A stretch of DNA of 64,000 nucleotides from Oligoflexia bacterium. Lineage in GTDB: Bacteria; Bdellovibrionota_G; JANQFH01. Below the pieces are notes generated by a model. It made no database searches. It was not told the origin of the DNA and worked only from the letters and a program-made list of their open reading frames with translations. Below, one piece after another: positions 17,568 through 27,278 of the stretch (position 1 is the first letter of the stretch; the number at the start of each line of letters is the position of its first letter). The DNA lies in assembly GCA_028277945.1 (NCBI GenBank), contig JANQFH010000068.1:336400-400399 (forward strand), in the 5' to 3' direction. Made by a program: the position numbers and the translations under genes.

Positions 17568-18200
17568 TCATTGGAAGTTGCGGAGTCCGATTAGGTTCTC
17601 ATAATCACGCGTAATGATTTGTCCACTTAATGGGTCCACCTTATCCGTACCAACGGTTAACTTAACACGAACCATACGTATGTCCGACATTACATCCGGT
17701 GCTGAGGTTTCTGGACCAGCGCTCATAATATAACTCAACTGAAAATCATAGACGTTGGTAATGTAAGAGACGTTGCCACCAATAGGATCACTTCTCTGAA
17801 TGGTATCGTTTCCAGGGATATTTGGGTCGTTGTCGATGAAGCTGTAGGTAATATTCTCATCCGCATCGGCGACATCGCTATCGCCATTGAGGTCAGAAAG
17901 GATTTGCAATTGTTGTGACGTTGCCAATTCAAACGGGATAGCTTTGCCGGCAGCGATACTTCCAAAACCCACTGGATTTGAGCCGGCGCGACGAATGTCC
18001 CGACCTATCAGAAAAAATCCAATAGAACCAACGCTTTGCGCGTTAGCAACGCGGGTCTGCCCGATGAAGCTGCGTTGTACTCGGGTATAGAGAAAGACCA
18101 TGGCTGAGAGCATAAAGGCTGAAATGACCACAGCCAAAAGGACATCCATAATCGAAAAACCCAATGCGCCGGTGCGCTGTTTTAAGCGTAAAATTCTCAT
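17568..18200 (-). CDS. type IV minor prepilin, PilW-like
   Basis: 210 residues. A prepilin leader ends at G14|F15, followed by the hydrophobic helix SIMDVLLAVVISAFMLSAMVFLY. The residue at mature position 5 is Asp19, not the near-invariant Glu. The C-terminal part (RRAGSNPVGFGSI, ATSQQLQILSDLNGDSDVAD) matches PilW-type pilins, and the DLNGDSD segment could bind calcium. It is last in a five-gene minus-strand block starting with a FimT-like pilin and overlaps the preceding HAMP-type gene by 4 bases (ATGA). Confidence 0.78.
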   Translation of the reverse strand: MRILRLKQRTGALGFSIMDVLLAVVISAFMLSAMVFLYTRVQRSFIGQTRVANAQSVGSIGFFLIGRDIRRAGSNPVGFGSIAAGKAIPFELATSQQLQILSDLNGDSDVADADENITYSFIDNDPNIPGNDTIQRSDPIGGNVSYITNVYDFQLSYIMSAGPETSAPDVMSDIRMVRVKLTVGTDKVDPLSGQIITRDYENLIGLRNFQ

Positions 18201-18631
18201 CGTCTACCCTCAAAATCCTGAACCGCTTTGTCTAAAAGTTTAGAGAAGCCGACAAAATAGTCCGTCTTACGCAGAACACAGCGTAGCGGCTGTGAATCTT
18301 TATCATTAAGACTGATCAGGGCGTTGCTGAAACGCCTGATGGGACCAAAGATGCGGTGGCTAAATACAATACTAAAAAAACCGACAATGACCAAGGCAAC
18401 CAGCACAGCCGGCCACGCTCGTGCCATGCTGTAGAGATTTTCCATGTAGAGTTGTCGTAGAACGTTTGCTTGATCACCAAAAAACCAGTTGCAAAAAGGT
18501 GGCAGGGTCGTAAGGAGGAAAAACACAATCGGAAATAACAACGCATGCAGAACGACTTCAATCGCAAAACGCGTTTGTTGCCTGTGGTCGACAAATTTTG
18601 TTCTTCGATGTGATTTAAATAGCTTCAACAT
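18197..18631 (-). CDS. two-helix membrane protein with a HAMP-like segment
   Basis: 144 residues from the ATG at 18631, chosen because a GGGAGAG ribosome site precedes it; an earlier in-frame start would overlap the upstream gene. Two transmembrane helices (about residues 24-47 and 75-95) bracket a short periplasmic loop. They are followed by HRIFGPIRRFSNAL and a helical stretch ending KAVQDFEGRR that resembles a HAMP linker. No histidine kinase, cyclase or chemoreceptor output domain follows. It may sense an envelope signal or act in pilus assembly; the location between pilin genes is the only functional hint. Confidence 0.6.
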   Translation of the reverse strand: MLKLFKSHRRTKFVDHRQQTRFAIEVVLHALLFPIVFFLLTTLPPFCNWFFGDQANVLRQLYMENLYSMARAWPAVLVALVIVGFFSIVFSHRIFGPIRRFSNALISLNDKDSQPLRCVLRKTDYFVGFSKLLDKAVQDFEGRR

Positions 18632-18641
18632 CACTCTCTCC

Positions 18642-19103
18642 CTATAAATTCCTTGGCAAATTCTCAATCTGCCACTCCACCCAGCGGAGACGGCCTACCT
18701 GGTGCTCGGGGCGCGTGTCAACCACCCACAGCGTTATGGTGGCTGATTTATCTTTTTGTTTCGGCTCTACGAAAGACTGCTCCTGCCACAGAGAGAGCTT
18801 ATAAAGCGACAGGGTTGGCGACGCCGCATGACCTGGCTGAATGTCTTTTTGTCGTCGAATCTCGCCACGAAAGGAGCCAAAGTGAATCGGTTCGTGCTGA
18901 AACTCCTGCAAACGGAGCTTTCTCTGTTCTAGCCGAGTAATCAGCGTATGGCTAAAGCTATGTAAGCTGGCAGCCTTGGCATTTTCTAGCAACGCTGCTA
19001 CGTCTATGGGCTTTTCTACGAAGCCGTGATGCACTAGTACAAGGGTTAAGACCAGCGCGATAACTTGGAGAGGAAGGAGGTATGTTTTCAGTACATTTCG
19101 CAC
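18642..19103 (-). CDS. membrane-anchored protein of unknown function in the pilin block
   Basis: 153 residues. One N-terminal hydrophobic helix (residues 8-27, YLLPLQVIALVLTLVLVHHG) anchors a basic, soluble C-terminal part that I do not recognise. There is no prepilin cleavage motif. It lies 18 bases after the preceding gene and 10 bases before the HAMP-like gene, on the same strand, so it is almost certainly part of the five-gene operon with FimT-like and PilW-like pilins and may be a lineage-specific assembly factor. Confidence 0.55.
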   Translation of the reverse strand: MRNVLKTYLLPLQVIALVLTLVLVHHGFVEKPIDVAALLENAKAASLHSFSHTLITRLEQRKLRLQEFQHEPIHFGSFRGEIRRQKDIQPGHAASPTLSLYKLSLWQEQSFVEPKQKDKSATITLWVVDTRPEHQVGRLRWVEWQIENLPRNL

Positions 19104-19121
19104 GTTTCGTTGCAGCTTCAG

Positions 19122-20027
19122 CTAAACGCCTTGTCGAATCAGTTTGATAATATCGTTTTTTATCAAGGGATCAACACGTTCCATCAAACGAAAACGTATC
19201 TCTCGAGCAAACGTTAGATCTTGCCCAAGCCCGAATTGTGTCGCCTCCTCTATATCGTTTTTAAAGGAGACCTCTACTGCTAACCTTACCTCTTTCTCAA
19301 GGCTTGTAGCATCATCCAGATTTCTAAAACGGATTCTGCTGACATTTCTGGCGATCACCCGGCGTTGGTTGCCGTCGTCACGCACTAGCACCAAGAGATT
19401 TTCATTCTTTGGGTCAACAACCAATTCATAATAGACTTGTTGGATATCTGCTAATAGGGATGGTTTGTCAGCAAAGAGAACTGAAGACAGATTTGTCTGA
19501 GTCTCCATCCAAATGATTTCATCGGTGTTGGGGTCATTCATAGCAGATCCAATTAAAGCCTCCATGGTACCGTGTTCATTACAGAGAACCATCTTCTGGT
19601 TCGTTGCGAGGCCAGTCCCTTTGTGTACGGGAACACTGTAGTCGCTCGTCTTTACATAGTCATGTTGAACAAGAGCCGTAGATCCGAGATTTTCTGTGGT
19701 GGCGACTCTGAGCCGTTTTGGCTCGATGCCGAAAAGAAAGTCTTTGGAACAGCGGTTGAGAAACAGGGCCGATCTCAATAACTCGTTCTCTATGCGGCCC
19801 ACTATCTGATTGAAGAGGTTGTGTTTTTCGCGAATGGCGCTGTTGAACCCATGAGCCTCTCTGTGGTTCTTGATCATGAAGACGATCACCACAACGACTG
19901 CAATGATTCCAACTCCATAGAGAAAGATGTCAAAGAGAGGGATTGCCGCAGCTTGCGCTGGCCGCGCTTTTGGTTTGCCAGCCCCATAAGCACGTACCGT
20001 TGGGCGGCCTATGACATCAGAGGACAT
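19122..20027 (-). CDS. membrane-anchored protein of unknown function in the pilin block
   Basis: About 301 residues from the ATG at 20027; an ATG at 20039 is equally possible, and longer versions run through the pilin gene in another frame. A single helix (PLFDIFLYGVGIIAVVVVIV) near residues 28-50 is followed by a large soluble domain of about 240 residues with a mix of strands and helices and no recognised motif. It overlaps the 3' end of the FimT-like gene, which suggests coupled translation. A role in pilus assembly or regulation is inferred from position only. Confidence 0.6.
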   Translation of the reverse strand: MSSDVIGRPTVRAYGAGKPKARPAQAAAIPLFDIFLYGVGIIAVVVVIVFMIKNHREAHGFNSAIREKHNLFNQIVGRIENELLRSALFLNRCSKDFLFGIEPKRLRVATTENLGSTALVQHDYVKTSDYSVPVHKGTGLATNQKMVLCNEHGTMEALIGSAMNDPNTDEIIWMETQTNLSSVLFADKPSLLADIQQVYYELVVDPKNENLLVLVRDDGNQRRVIARNVSRIRFRNLDDATSLEKEVRLAVEVSFKNDIEEATQFGLGQDLTFAREIRFRLMERVDPLIKNDIIKLIRQGV

Positions 20028-20523
20028 CGTCTGCCCCATCACCAGAAGAGATGTCTCCCCCCGTGCCGATGAAGATACCCTTTCTTGAGGTGCCAACGGG
20101 CATTTCAATAACCGTGACAAAAGGTGAGGGGTCGGCACCGTTAAAGTTGGGCAGACCATTGGATTGCATTTCGAGACTTGTGGCCTTGTTGGTAACATCA
20201 AACGTGCGAAACTCAATATCACTGGGCAGTGACTTTTGGCTCCCCACCGCTACCCAGGCGGTACCATCAAACTCCTCAAAGGAGTACTGGGTGGCGTTCT
20301 CCAGCTTCAACCGTTGCGTGTTCAGGGTGGTGGCAGCACGACCACGCATCTCAACGAGGTGGGTCACCAGCTGATCCGTCGCCCTCTGCAGCTTCTTCTT
20401 TTTGATAAGGCTGGTGAGCGTCGGTCCACCGATTGAGTACAGCAGGCTAACGATTACCAGGGTGATGATGATTTCAACAATAGTAATACCCTGGTTTTTA
20501 TGACTGTTTTGAGGCGTGCGCAT
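20017..20523 (-). CDS. type IV minor prepilin, FimT/GspH-like
   Basis: 168 residues from the ATG at 20523, which gives a short basic leader (MRTPQNSHKNQG); an in-frame start at 20577 would add 18 residues. The prepilin site is NQG|ITIVE with mature Ile1 and Glu5, then IIITLVIVSLLYSIGGPTL. The body shows the GspH/FimT pattern of a helix rich in Arg/Gln (RATDQLVTHLVEMRGRAA), then strands with a buried Trp. First gene of the minus-strand pilin operon, so its upstream region (20524-20745) should carry the promoter. FimT-like pilins often help DNA uptake or pilus priming. Confidence 0.78.
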   Translation of the reverse strand: MRTPQNSHKNQGITIVEIIITLVIVSLLYSIGGPTLTSLIKKKKLQRATDQLVTHLVEMRGRAATTLNTQRLKLENATQYSFEEFDGTAWVAVGSQKSLPSDIEFRTFDVTNKATSLEMQSNGLPNFNGADPSPFVTVIEMPVGTSRKGIFIGTGGDISSGDGADDVL

Positions 20524-20745
20524 AGTCCATAGCTTAAAATTCAGGTGGATTGGTTGAGCGACAGATCGACGCTCCATCGGGCTTACAGATTAGTATAACA
20601 CATCATTTCTGCTAACACACCGCCCCACGGGTTGGGCATGGCTACACAGGAGTGACGATAACTTACTATTTTTACTATACTTTTAGGGCTTATACAGCCT
20701 GTTTAAGAGCCTCTCTGCGTGCTGGCCAATAGACCGTTTGCCAAG

Positions 20746-21879
20746 CTAGCTCCTTATTGAACTTAGATCTTGTAAGCCCATAAACTGCACCTCTATCTGA
20801 CCATAGCGTTTACGGTAAGCTTGATGAACATCATGGGCGACGACGTAATTGGGGCCGTTCGGATATTCAGCTCGGAAGAGTTGTAGATTTTTGGGGTTAA
20901 AAGACTGAGCTTGCCACTTACATTCTATCGCCATGGCTTGCTGTTGACGGTTTGTAAGAACAAAATCAATTTCTTGCCCTCTTTTGGTACGCCAATAGTG
21001 AATCTGTCTATGCTGTAAATGAGCATGGAGTTCATTCAGCACCAGATGTTCCCATAACTCACCAAAGTCATTGCGGCGCAGTTGCTGCCAACCACGATAA
21101 TAACAGACAAAACCAGTATCAAAACCGTAGACCTTAGGCGCTGCAACGATCTCCTTAGCTCGACGGCTATGAAAGGGACGAATGACGTGCATGGCAAAGG
21201 TTTCTTCCAGTGCACCAAGATAATTACGAATAGTCGTATGGCTAACACCGCAAGGTGCTGCAAAAGAAGAAGCTTCAAAGACCCCACCACTTTGCACCAT
21301 AAGTAGCTCGAAAAACTTCATAAAAGAGTTGCGGCGTTCTAAGTTGAAAAGCTCCTGAATGTCCTTAGCCCAGAAAGAGTCCATCCACTCTTGAAAATAC
21401 GTTTCAGGATATTGTTTTGCTAAGAAAAAGGGTGGTAGTCCACCACGAAAGAGTCGGTGCTCAATACTTTGACACCCAAAGGACTCAAGATCGTTCATGG
21501 TCATAGGTGTTAACCAAAACGACTCCTTACGCCCAGTCAGCGTATCCTTAAACTTTTTGGATGCTCCTAAGGTTGAAGAACCCGTTGCAATAATCTTTGT
21601 CTGTGAGTAGTGGTCGGCGGCAATTTTGAGAAGTTCTGAGGGTTGCTCCAGGCGATGGATCTCATCCAACACAAGCGGGCCACGATTTTGGTCAAGAAAG
21701 GCCTCTGGATCTTCTAGCTGCCGCCGCACACGCGGCAGCTCACAATCAAAATAGTTCATGTTGTCAAATAGCTGGCAGAGCGTTGTCTTGCCAACACGCC
21801 TTACCCCGGCAAGCCAAATAATACTACGACGCTTCCACAGCTTGCGAAGCTTCTCTATCCACCATGTTCTGTGAACCAT
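20746..21879 (-). CDS. AAA+ ATPase with DUF4143 domain (copy 1)
   Basis: 377 residues. An N-terminal AAA domain carries Walker A GVRRVGKTT (about residues 24-32) and Walker B PLVLDEIH. The C-terminal half matches DUF4143, including a winged-helix-like section (CGVSHTTIRNYLGALEETF) and a PD-(D/E)XK-like end (KRGQEIDFVLTNRQQQAMAIECKW). The family's biological role is not established; members are often mobile and located at operon borders. The start is ATGG with no Shine-Dalgarno; instead a perfect 8-bp inverted repeat overlaps the ATG. Two further members occur in this window, with low similarity to this one by eye. Confidence 0.85.
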   Translation of the reverse strand: MVHRTWWIEKLRKLWKRRSIIWLAGVRRVGKTTLCQLFDNMNYFDCELPRVRRQLEDPEAFLDQNRGPLVLDEIHRLEQPSELLKIAADHYSQTKIIATGSSTLGASKKFKDTLTGRKESFWLTPMTMNDLESFGCQSIEHRLFRGGLPPFFLAKQYPETYFQEWMDSFWAKDIQELFNLERRNSFMKFFELLMVQSGGVFEASSFAAPCGVSHTTIRNYLGALEETFAMHVIRPFHSRRAKEIVAAPKVYGFDTGFVCYYRGWQQLRRNDFGELWEHLVLNELHAHLQHRQIHYWRTKRGQEIDFVLTNRQQQAMAIECKWQAQSFNPKNLQLFRAEYPNGPNYVVAHDVHQAYRKRYGQIEVQFMGLQDLSSIRS

Positions 21880-21899
21880 ATGAAACTATAATTTCATAT
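21878..21899 (-). promoter_or_regulatory. palindrome fused to the start codon of DUF4143 ATPase copy 1
   Basis: On the sense strand ATATGAAA and TTTCATAT flank TTATAG; the last AT of the right arm is the first two bases of the ATG. The spacer contains TATAGT, correctly placed for a -10 box that would start transcription at or next to the A of ATG. TTGAAA, complementary to 21911-21916, is a possible -35 with a 20-base spacer. A leaderless, operator-covered promoter is inferred. Confidence 0.6.
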
Positions 21900-22282
21900 A
21901 GAACGATTATTTTCAACCCTATAATCATTTGTCTACAACTAAACCGTAATTTGCCTTTGATTGCAGTCAGTTATTTTTTTCGGTTGTCAGATTTCCCGAA
22001 TTGTGATGGGGCTAATTTGTCCGCCATGGCCCTTTTTTGGTCGCATTTTCTCCACCGAGACTGGATAACTAGTTGATTTCAAGCCTCTAAGAACCATTTT
22101 ATTGTGGCCTAACTTTAAGAGACCTATTCGTTTCTGAGTGAATTAGAGCTCGCTTATCAGAATTGGTACGAGAAGCGGGAGGTAATTTCTACCGAGGATG
22201 GAAAAGCGGCTTATCCTCCGAGCTACGGTATTCAGGAAGTTAGGGAGGCTAAGAAATTTAAATTTCTTTGTCTGATTTTAAG
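21880..22282. other. 403-bp gap with a possible gene remnant and an 18-bp palindrome
   Basis: After the promoter palindrome of the ATPase, I see no complete gene. A plus-strand frame at about 22119-22268 reads like real protein (ELAYQNWYEKREVI, AAYPPSYGIQEVREAKK) but has no start codon and runs into the bamD-like antisense, so it may be the remnant of a lost gene. AAGAAATTT and AAATTTCTT form an 18-bp perfect palindrome at 22251-22268 just past the bamD-like stop. Confidence 0.45.
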
Positions 22283-23095
22283 TCAATTGCTCGTTTCTCT
22301 TTTTTGCTGCCGCATGGCTTCGAGAAGTCTGCGAGCGGCGGTAAGACGAGCCGTGTCTGTGCTGCGCTGCTCAAGCTGGTTTAAGGTGTTTGTCGCCTCA
22401 TTGAGTCGATCGGTTTTTGTGTAAACACGAATGAGATCAAAAAGCGCTGCTTCTGTCATATCTGCAAAAGAGAATTTATCGATAAGCGTGCGCAGCCTGC
22501 CCTCAGCCGCGAGCCATTTTTTGCGTTTAAGGTAGTAGTCCGCTACATAGCGCTGCCTCTTGGCAAGAAGTCGCTGCATTTGCCGCGCGAGTCCTGTGGC
22601 TTCCTCGCCATACTCAGGGTCCTGTTGGATTTTACTGAAACTGGCCAGTGCTGCTTCTACATGGGTCTGGTCGCGATCGATCGTACGTGGGATTTGCTGC
22701 TGATGGGCCTTGCCACTCTGCAGCAGCGCGTAACCAAGGCGCGGATGGGTAGGGTGGCGCTGTTGAAACTGATCGTAGATCGAGACCGCCTCGATGTACT
22801 CACCGCGGTCATAGAGGATATCGCCAATATGCAACTCAACCTCGGGGGTGCGTTTGCTGGACGGGTAGCGATTACGAAAAGCCTTAAGAAATTTAAGGGC
22901 TTCAAGCTGCTTTTTGGCTTCTACCAGCTCCATGGTATAGGTGTAGAGCTCATCCTCACTGCTGTAGTCTTCCGGCAGCTTGGGAGCGCAGGCGGCAAAC
23001 AGCAGCAGGGCGATTAGGGCTGGCAGGCAGGTTGCTTTAGCAGGTCCTTGCGGTAGGATAGGCGGGCTACTGGTTGGCCCTTGAGGTGATAACAT
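22283..23095 (-). CDS. bamD: outer membrane assembly lipoprotein, BamD-like
   Basis: About 270 residues. The N-terminal signal ends in the lipobox FAAC, so it is lipid-anchored. The mature protein has TPR-type repeats matching BamD/YfiO: KFLKAFRNRYPSSKRTPEVELHIGDILYDRGEYIEAVSIYDQF, then RHPTHPRLGYALLQSGKAH and RDQTHVEAALASFSKI (the RDQT element is characteristic). BamD joins BamA to insert beta-barrel proteins in the outer membrane. Its ATG (23095) and the tilS ATG (23094) share the palindrome CATG on opposite strands; a GTG at 23104 is an alternative start. No good ribosome site is visible, so the start is uncertain. Confidence 0.78.
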   Translation of the reverse strand: MLSPQGPTSSPPILPQGPAKATCLPALIALLLFAACAPKLPEDYSSEDELYTYTMELVEAKKQLEALKFLKAFRNRYPSSKRTPEVELHIGDILYDRGEYIEAVSIYDQFQQRHPTHPRLGYALLQSGKAHQQQIPRTIDRDQTHVEAALASFSKIQQDPEYGEEATGLARQMQRLLAKRQRYVADYYLKRKKWLAAEGRLRTLIDKFSFADMTEAALFDLIRVYTKTDRLNEATNTLNQLEQRSTDTARLTAARRLLEAMRQQKRETSN

Positions 23096-24500
23096 GAATT
23101 CCACGGCGCATCATGAAACCATCGTTGCTAGTGTCGAGTCAAGGATTGTTGCGCAGAATCTGCTACGCTCGGGCGATCGTCTCTTGCTGGCACTCTCTGG
23201 GGGTATCGATTCCATGGTTCTCCTTGATATCTTTCTGCGGTTGCGCGGCAAGCACGCCTTTAAGTTATATGCCTGTCACATCAATCACCATTTGCGTGGT
23301 CAAGAGAGCGAACGCGATGCCTGCTTCGTAGCCCAACGTCTTAAGGAGCTCGGCGTTCCCTGTGAAATTCTCACGGCTCTGGTGCCGCCTGGCGTGAACG
23401 TACAGCAGGGAGCTCGAGAGCTGCGCTACCAACTATTTGGTCAACTACTGCGGCAAAAACATTGCGACCGCCTGCTGCTTGCGCACCATGCTGATGATCA
23501 GGCGGAACTCTTGCTGATGCGGCTCGCTTCGGGTTGTGGATTGCAAGGTGCCTCAGGCATGCAAGCAAGCCGCGATGGTTGGTTGGTACGACCGCTGTTG
23601 CATTTGGAAAAGGCGCAGCTCATTGCTTACGGACATGAATGTCAGGTTGCCTATGTCGAGGACAGCAGTAATTTTAAACCTGACTATCGGCGCAACCGCT
23701 ATCGTCATGAGTTATTACCTGTACTAAAAGATATCCAGCCAGAGGCAGTAAGGAATATGGTTGCCTTTATGCAGATGGCGCGTCAGGAAGAGGCGTTTTT
23801 GACAGAGATGGCCAACAGGCTACTGACTGAGAACACACGTAGTCGCCAGGCCGATGGTATTGTTTTTCATCTTGAGCCACTAAGCCGCCTGCCCGATGTT
23901 ATGCAGCTGCGTGTGTACAAGGCTGCGATCAAAGCCGTCGGCGGGGGTGCCGTGGGTCGCCGCCAACTCCGGAGACTACAGGGTATGCTGTTGCGACGAG
24001 AGGGTTGTGAAGAGTTGCACTTGGGTGGTGGGCTTACCTGTTATCGCGATTACGATCTCTGCGAGTTGCGTCGGGGCCGCCGCCAACAGCGTCCTCCCTT
24101 CCAGTTTGTTGTCGGTCTTGCTAACCTGCCGGCGACGGTCAACGCCACACCCGTTGGCGGTAGGATTGTGCTTTCTAAGAGAAACTGTTTTAATAGCGCT
24201 GCTGAAGGCATCAACCTTGATTTAAAACGGTTGCACGGCAAGTTAGTGCTGCGAAACTGGGAGCCTGGTGACAAGATTCGTTTGCCGTGGTCTGGTTACC
24301 ATAAAAAACTAAAACGCTACTTTATCGACTATAAGATATCTCGTGATGATCGCCATAAGACTGTGGTGGTTTTAGATGGAGACAGGATTGCCGCCTTCAT
24401 AAACGGACCAAAAATTGCCGGTGGTTCGGTCGTCGATCGGGACTATCGCATCACTCGAGATTCGAGCGAGGTTTTAAACATCGTGGTAGAGAGTAACTGA
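23094..24500 (+). CDS. tilS: tRNA(Ile)-lysidine synthase
   Basis: 468 residues. The N-type ATP-pyrophosphatase motif SGGIDS is at residues 35-40, with [17 protein letters not shown] and [17 protein letters not shown], all diagnostic of TilS. It adds lysine to C34 of the tRNA-Ile CAU anticodon so that it reads AUA. The C-terminal TilS domain ends with [22 protein letters not shown]. The ribosome site GAGGTGA lies 5 bases before the ATG. One base separates its stop from the ftsH GTG, as in many proteobacterial tilS-ftsH pairs. Its start overlaps the bamD-like start on the other strand. Confidence 0.95.
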   Translation: MNSTAHHETIVASVESRIVAQNLLRSGDRLLLALSGGIDSMVLLDIFLRLRGKHAFKLYACHINHHLRGQESERDACFVAQRLKELGVPCEILTALVPPGVNVQQGARELRYQLFGQLLRQKHCDRLLLAHHADDQAELLLMRLASGCGLQGASGMQASRDGWLVRPLLHLEKAQLIAYGHECQVAYVEDSSNFKPDYRRNRYRHELLPVLKDIQPEAVRNMVAFMQMARQEEAFLTEMANRLLTENTRSRQADGIVFHLEPLSRLPDVMQLRVYKAAIKAVGGGAVGRRQLRRLQGMLLRREGCEELHLGGGLTCYRDYDLCELRRGRRQQRPPFQFVVGLANLPATVNATPVGGRIVLSKRNCFNSAAEGINLDLKRLHGKLVLRNWEPGDKIRLPWSGYHKKLKRYFIDYKISRDDRHKTVVVLDGDRIAAFINGPKIAGGSVVDRDYRITRDSSEVLNIVVESN

Positions 24501-24501
24501 C

Positions 24502-26472
24502 GTGAAGCAAACGCAAAAGAGCTGGATACTGTGGCCTCTTCTAGTGCTTATGGTGCTACTGGTCCTCAGCGTCATGAACCGTGTTCCAGGTCAGGTTCAA
24601 GAGGTTGATTACAGCAGGTTTCGCCATTACGTGCGTCTTGGTCTGATTGCCTCAGTCAACATCAAAGGCAATGACATTACTGGGAAGTTCAAGGAAGAGT
24701 TTCCTCCGGAAAGCGGAGAGCTTTCTGTTGAAGAGCTAGAATTTGCAGGCAAGCGTTACCATACTTACACCATGGGTACGGGCGATGAGCTGATCAAATT
24801 TCTTGAAGAGAATCAGGTAGAGCAGTTTACCTCAAAGCCACAAGAAAAGGCGCCCTTCTGGCAACAACTGTTGATCAGCTGGCTACCGATGATGGTTATG
24901 ATATTCTTACTCTTCTTTCTCTTTCGTCAGATCCAGGCCGGTGGTGGCAAAGCACTGAACTTTGGTAAGAGTCGGGCACGTCGCCTTACCGAAGATCAGA
25001 CGAAAGTCACCTTTGCCAATGTTGCCGGTGTTGATGAGGCCAAGCAAGAGCTTGAGGAGATCATCGACTTTCTTAAAGACCCGAAGCGCTTTACGCGACT
25101 AGGCGGTCGTATTCCCAAGGGGGTGTTGCTCGTCGGTCCGCCAGGTACAGGTAAGACTTTGTTAGCCAAGGCGATTGCGGGTGAGGCCGGTGTACCCTTC
25201 TTTAGCATCAGTGGGTCAGACTTCGTTGAGATGTTTGTCGGTGTGGGTGCGAGCCGTGTGCGCGATCTCTTTGAGCAAGGCAAAAAGAATGCCCCCTGTA
25301 TCATTTTTATTGATGAGATCGATGCCGTTGGTCGGCAGCGAGGTGCTGGCTGGGGTGGTGGACACGACGAACGCGAACAAACCCTCAATCAACTGCTGGT
25401 AGAGATGGATGGCTTTGAATCCAAGGATGGCGTTATTCTCATAGCTGCCACCAACCGTCCAGATGTGTTGGATCCTGCTCTATTGCGGCCGGGCCGATTT
25501 GACCGCCGTGTGGTGGTGCCCATACCTGATGTTAAAGGCAGGATGGGTATTCTTGAGGTGCACAGTGCCAAGACTCCTTTGGGAGAGGATGTTGATCTTG
25601 AGGTGTTGGCTCGTGGCACTCCTGGTTTCTCAGGTGCTGACTTAGAGAACATGGTGAATGAGGCCGCTCTCATTGCCGCCAGGAGAGATAAGTCAACGGT
25701 AGAGATGAACGACTTTGAAGTTGCCAAAGACAAGGTGATGATGGGTTCGGAACGGCGCAGTATGATTATTAGTGACGACGAAAAGAGAACCACGGCTTAC
25801 CATGAAGCGGGCCATGCCTTGGTTGCCAAACTGCTTCCGGGTACGGATCCGGTTCACAAGGTGACGATCATCCCGCGAGGCATGGCTTTAGGCGTGACGC
25901 AGTTGTTACCGAAGGAAGACAAGTACACCTTCAGCCAAGAGTTTGCCGAAAATCAGATCGCCTACATCATGGGAGGACGATGTGCTGAGGAGCTGATGTT
26001 GAAAGAGCGTACCACCGGAGCGGGAAATGATTTTGAGCGCGCCACCGAACTTGCGAAAAAGATGGTGTGTCAATGGGGCATGTCTGAGAAGCTTGGGCCA
26101 TTGGCCTATGGCAAACAAGATGATCAGGTATTTCTCGGTAAAGACTTTGTGCAGCGCAAAGAGTATAGCGAACGCACCGCACAGTTGATTGATGAAGAGA
26201 TCAAGCGCATTGTCGATGAGAATTACCAACGCGCGAGAGGCTTATTGAGCAAAAATGTTCAAAAGCTCGAAAACCTGGCCAAGGCGCTGCTTGAACACGA
26301 GGTTTTAGACGGTGATGAGGTAGACCAGGCGATAGCAGGTAAACCCATTCGTAGAAAACCGGATTCGGTTGCTGCCAAAGTTGCACGGCCTCGTGCCAAG
26401 CGAAAGTCGACAGCGCAAACAGCAACGGATAAGCCAGAGGAAACTGCAGAGGCGGAGTCTAAGGCCTCATGA
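24502..26472 (+). CDS. ftsH: ATP-dependent zinc metalloprotease FtsH
   Basis: 656 residues, normal length. Two transmembrane helices (about 9-27 and 122-142) flank the FtsH extracellular domain. The AAA module has Walker A GPPGTGKT (212-219), Walker [10 protein letters not shown] and the second region of homology ([21 protein letters not shown]). The zinc site HEAGH is at residues 434-438. The GTG start follows tilS by one base, and the stop overlaps the cdaA ATG by 4 bases. It degrades misassembled membrane proteins and some regulators. The C-terminal 40 residues are basic and low-complexity, as often seen. Confidence 0.97.
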   Translation: MKQTQKSWILWPLLVLMVLLVLSVMNRVPGQVQEVDYSRFRHYVRLGLIASVNIKGNDITGKFKEEFPPESGELSVEELEFAGKRYHTYTMGTGDELIKFLEENQVEQFTSKPQEKAPFWQQLLISWLPMMVMIFLLFFLFRQIQAGGGKALNFGKSRARRLTEDQTKVTFANVAGVDEAKQELEEIIDFLKDPKRFTRLGGRIPKGVLLVGPPGTGKTLLAKAIAGEAGVPFFSISGSDFVEMFVGVGASRVRDLFEQGKKNAPCIIFIDEIDAVGRQRGAGWGGGHDEREQTLNQLLVEMDGFESKDGVILIAATNRPDVLDPALLRPGRFDRRVVVPIPDVKGRMGILEVHSAKTPLGEDVDLEVLARGTPGFSGADLENMVNEAALIAARRDKSTVEMNDFEVAKDKVMMGSERRSMIISDDEKRTTAYHEAGHALVAKLLPGTDPVHKVTIIPRGMALGVTQLLPKEDKYTFSQEFAENQIAYIMGGRCAEELMLKERTTGAGNDFERATELAKKMVCQWGMSEKLGPLAYGKQDDQVFLGKDFVQRKEYSERTAQLIDEEIKRIVDENYQRARGLLSKNVQKLENLAKALLEHEVLDGDEVDQAIAGKPIRRKPDSVAAKVARPRAKRKSTAQTATDKPEETAEAESKAS

Positions 26473-27278
26473 GTGGCATTCCCACAATTACTCTAGTCGA
26501 TATTTTGGACATCCTCTTGGTTGCCGCGATCATCTATCTGTTACTGCTGTTGATTCGTGGTACTCGCGGCATCTATATGCTTGTTGGGCTGCTGATTTGT
26601 GGTGTGGTACTCTGGCTCGCTAACCTTTTTGAACTGCGTGCGCTGGGCTCTATCCTGGGTCAGCTCTTTTCTAGTCTGATTTTGGTGATTGTCGTAATTT
26701 TCCAACATGACATCCGTCGGGTTCTTACTAAGGTTGGGCGTTCGCCATTTTTTAAACGACAATCACTTCAGGAGCGGGAGACCTTAGAAGAGTTGGTTAA
26801 GACTTCGGTCTCTCTGGCGAACAAAAAGATCGGCGCGCTCATTGCTATAGAACGTGGTGGTAACTTGGTGGACCATGTTGAACAGGGTGTGCCGGTTGAC
26901 TCACTCGTCAACAAGGATCTGCTGACGTCGATCTTTCTGCCGGTCTCACCCCTACACGACGGCGCCGCAGTGATTCAGGGCGCGCGCGTTGTCCAAGCTG
27001 GCTGTTTATTACCGTTATCCATGAGTGTTAACGTCACTAAGGTCTACGGCACACGGCACCGTGCTGCCATTGGCCTCACTGAAGAGACCGATGCTGTGGT
27101 GATTGTAGTTTCTGAAGAGCGTGGTGTGGTCTCTCTTGCCGTAGAGGGCAAGATTGAAGACAACTTGGATGCTGTACGTCTCCGCGAGCGTTTACTAGAT
27201 ATGTTTGGTCCGCAGAATCGTCTGCAGTGGTTTCGTACTATTTTGCAGAATCGATTTGCAATTGCGAAGAGAGAATGA
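26469..27278 (+). CDS. cdaA: diadenylate cyclase CdaA
   Basis: 269 residues. Three N-terminal transmembrane helices (residues about 10-75) precede the DisA_N cyclase domain. The active-site motifs DGAAVIQG and GTRHRAAIG are intact, as is the SEERG segment, so synthesis of c-di-AMP from two ATP is expected. The folP gene found between ftsH and cdaA in some related genomes is absent. It overlaps ftsH and cdaR by 4 bases each (ATGA), giving a tightly coupled ftsH-cdaA-cdaR unit. In other bacteria CdaA is controlled by CdaR and GlmM; here both are encoded downstream, but glmM is displaced by 4.2 kb. Confidence 0.95.
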   Translation: MSGIPTITLVDILDILLVAAIIYLLLLLIRGTRGIYMLVGLLICGVVLWLANLFELRALGSILGQLFSSLILVIVVIFQHDIRRVLTKVGRSPFFKRQSLQERETLEELVKTSVSLANKKIGALIAIERGGNLVDHVEQGVPVDSLVNKDLLTSIFLPVSPLHDGAAVIQGARVVQAGCLLPLSMSVNVTKVYGTRHRAAIGLTEETDAVVIVVSEERGVVSLAVEGKIEDNLDAVRLRERLLDMFGPQNRLQWFRTILQNRFAIAKRE

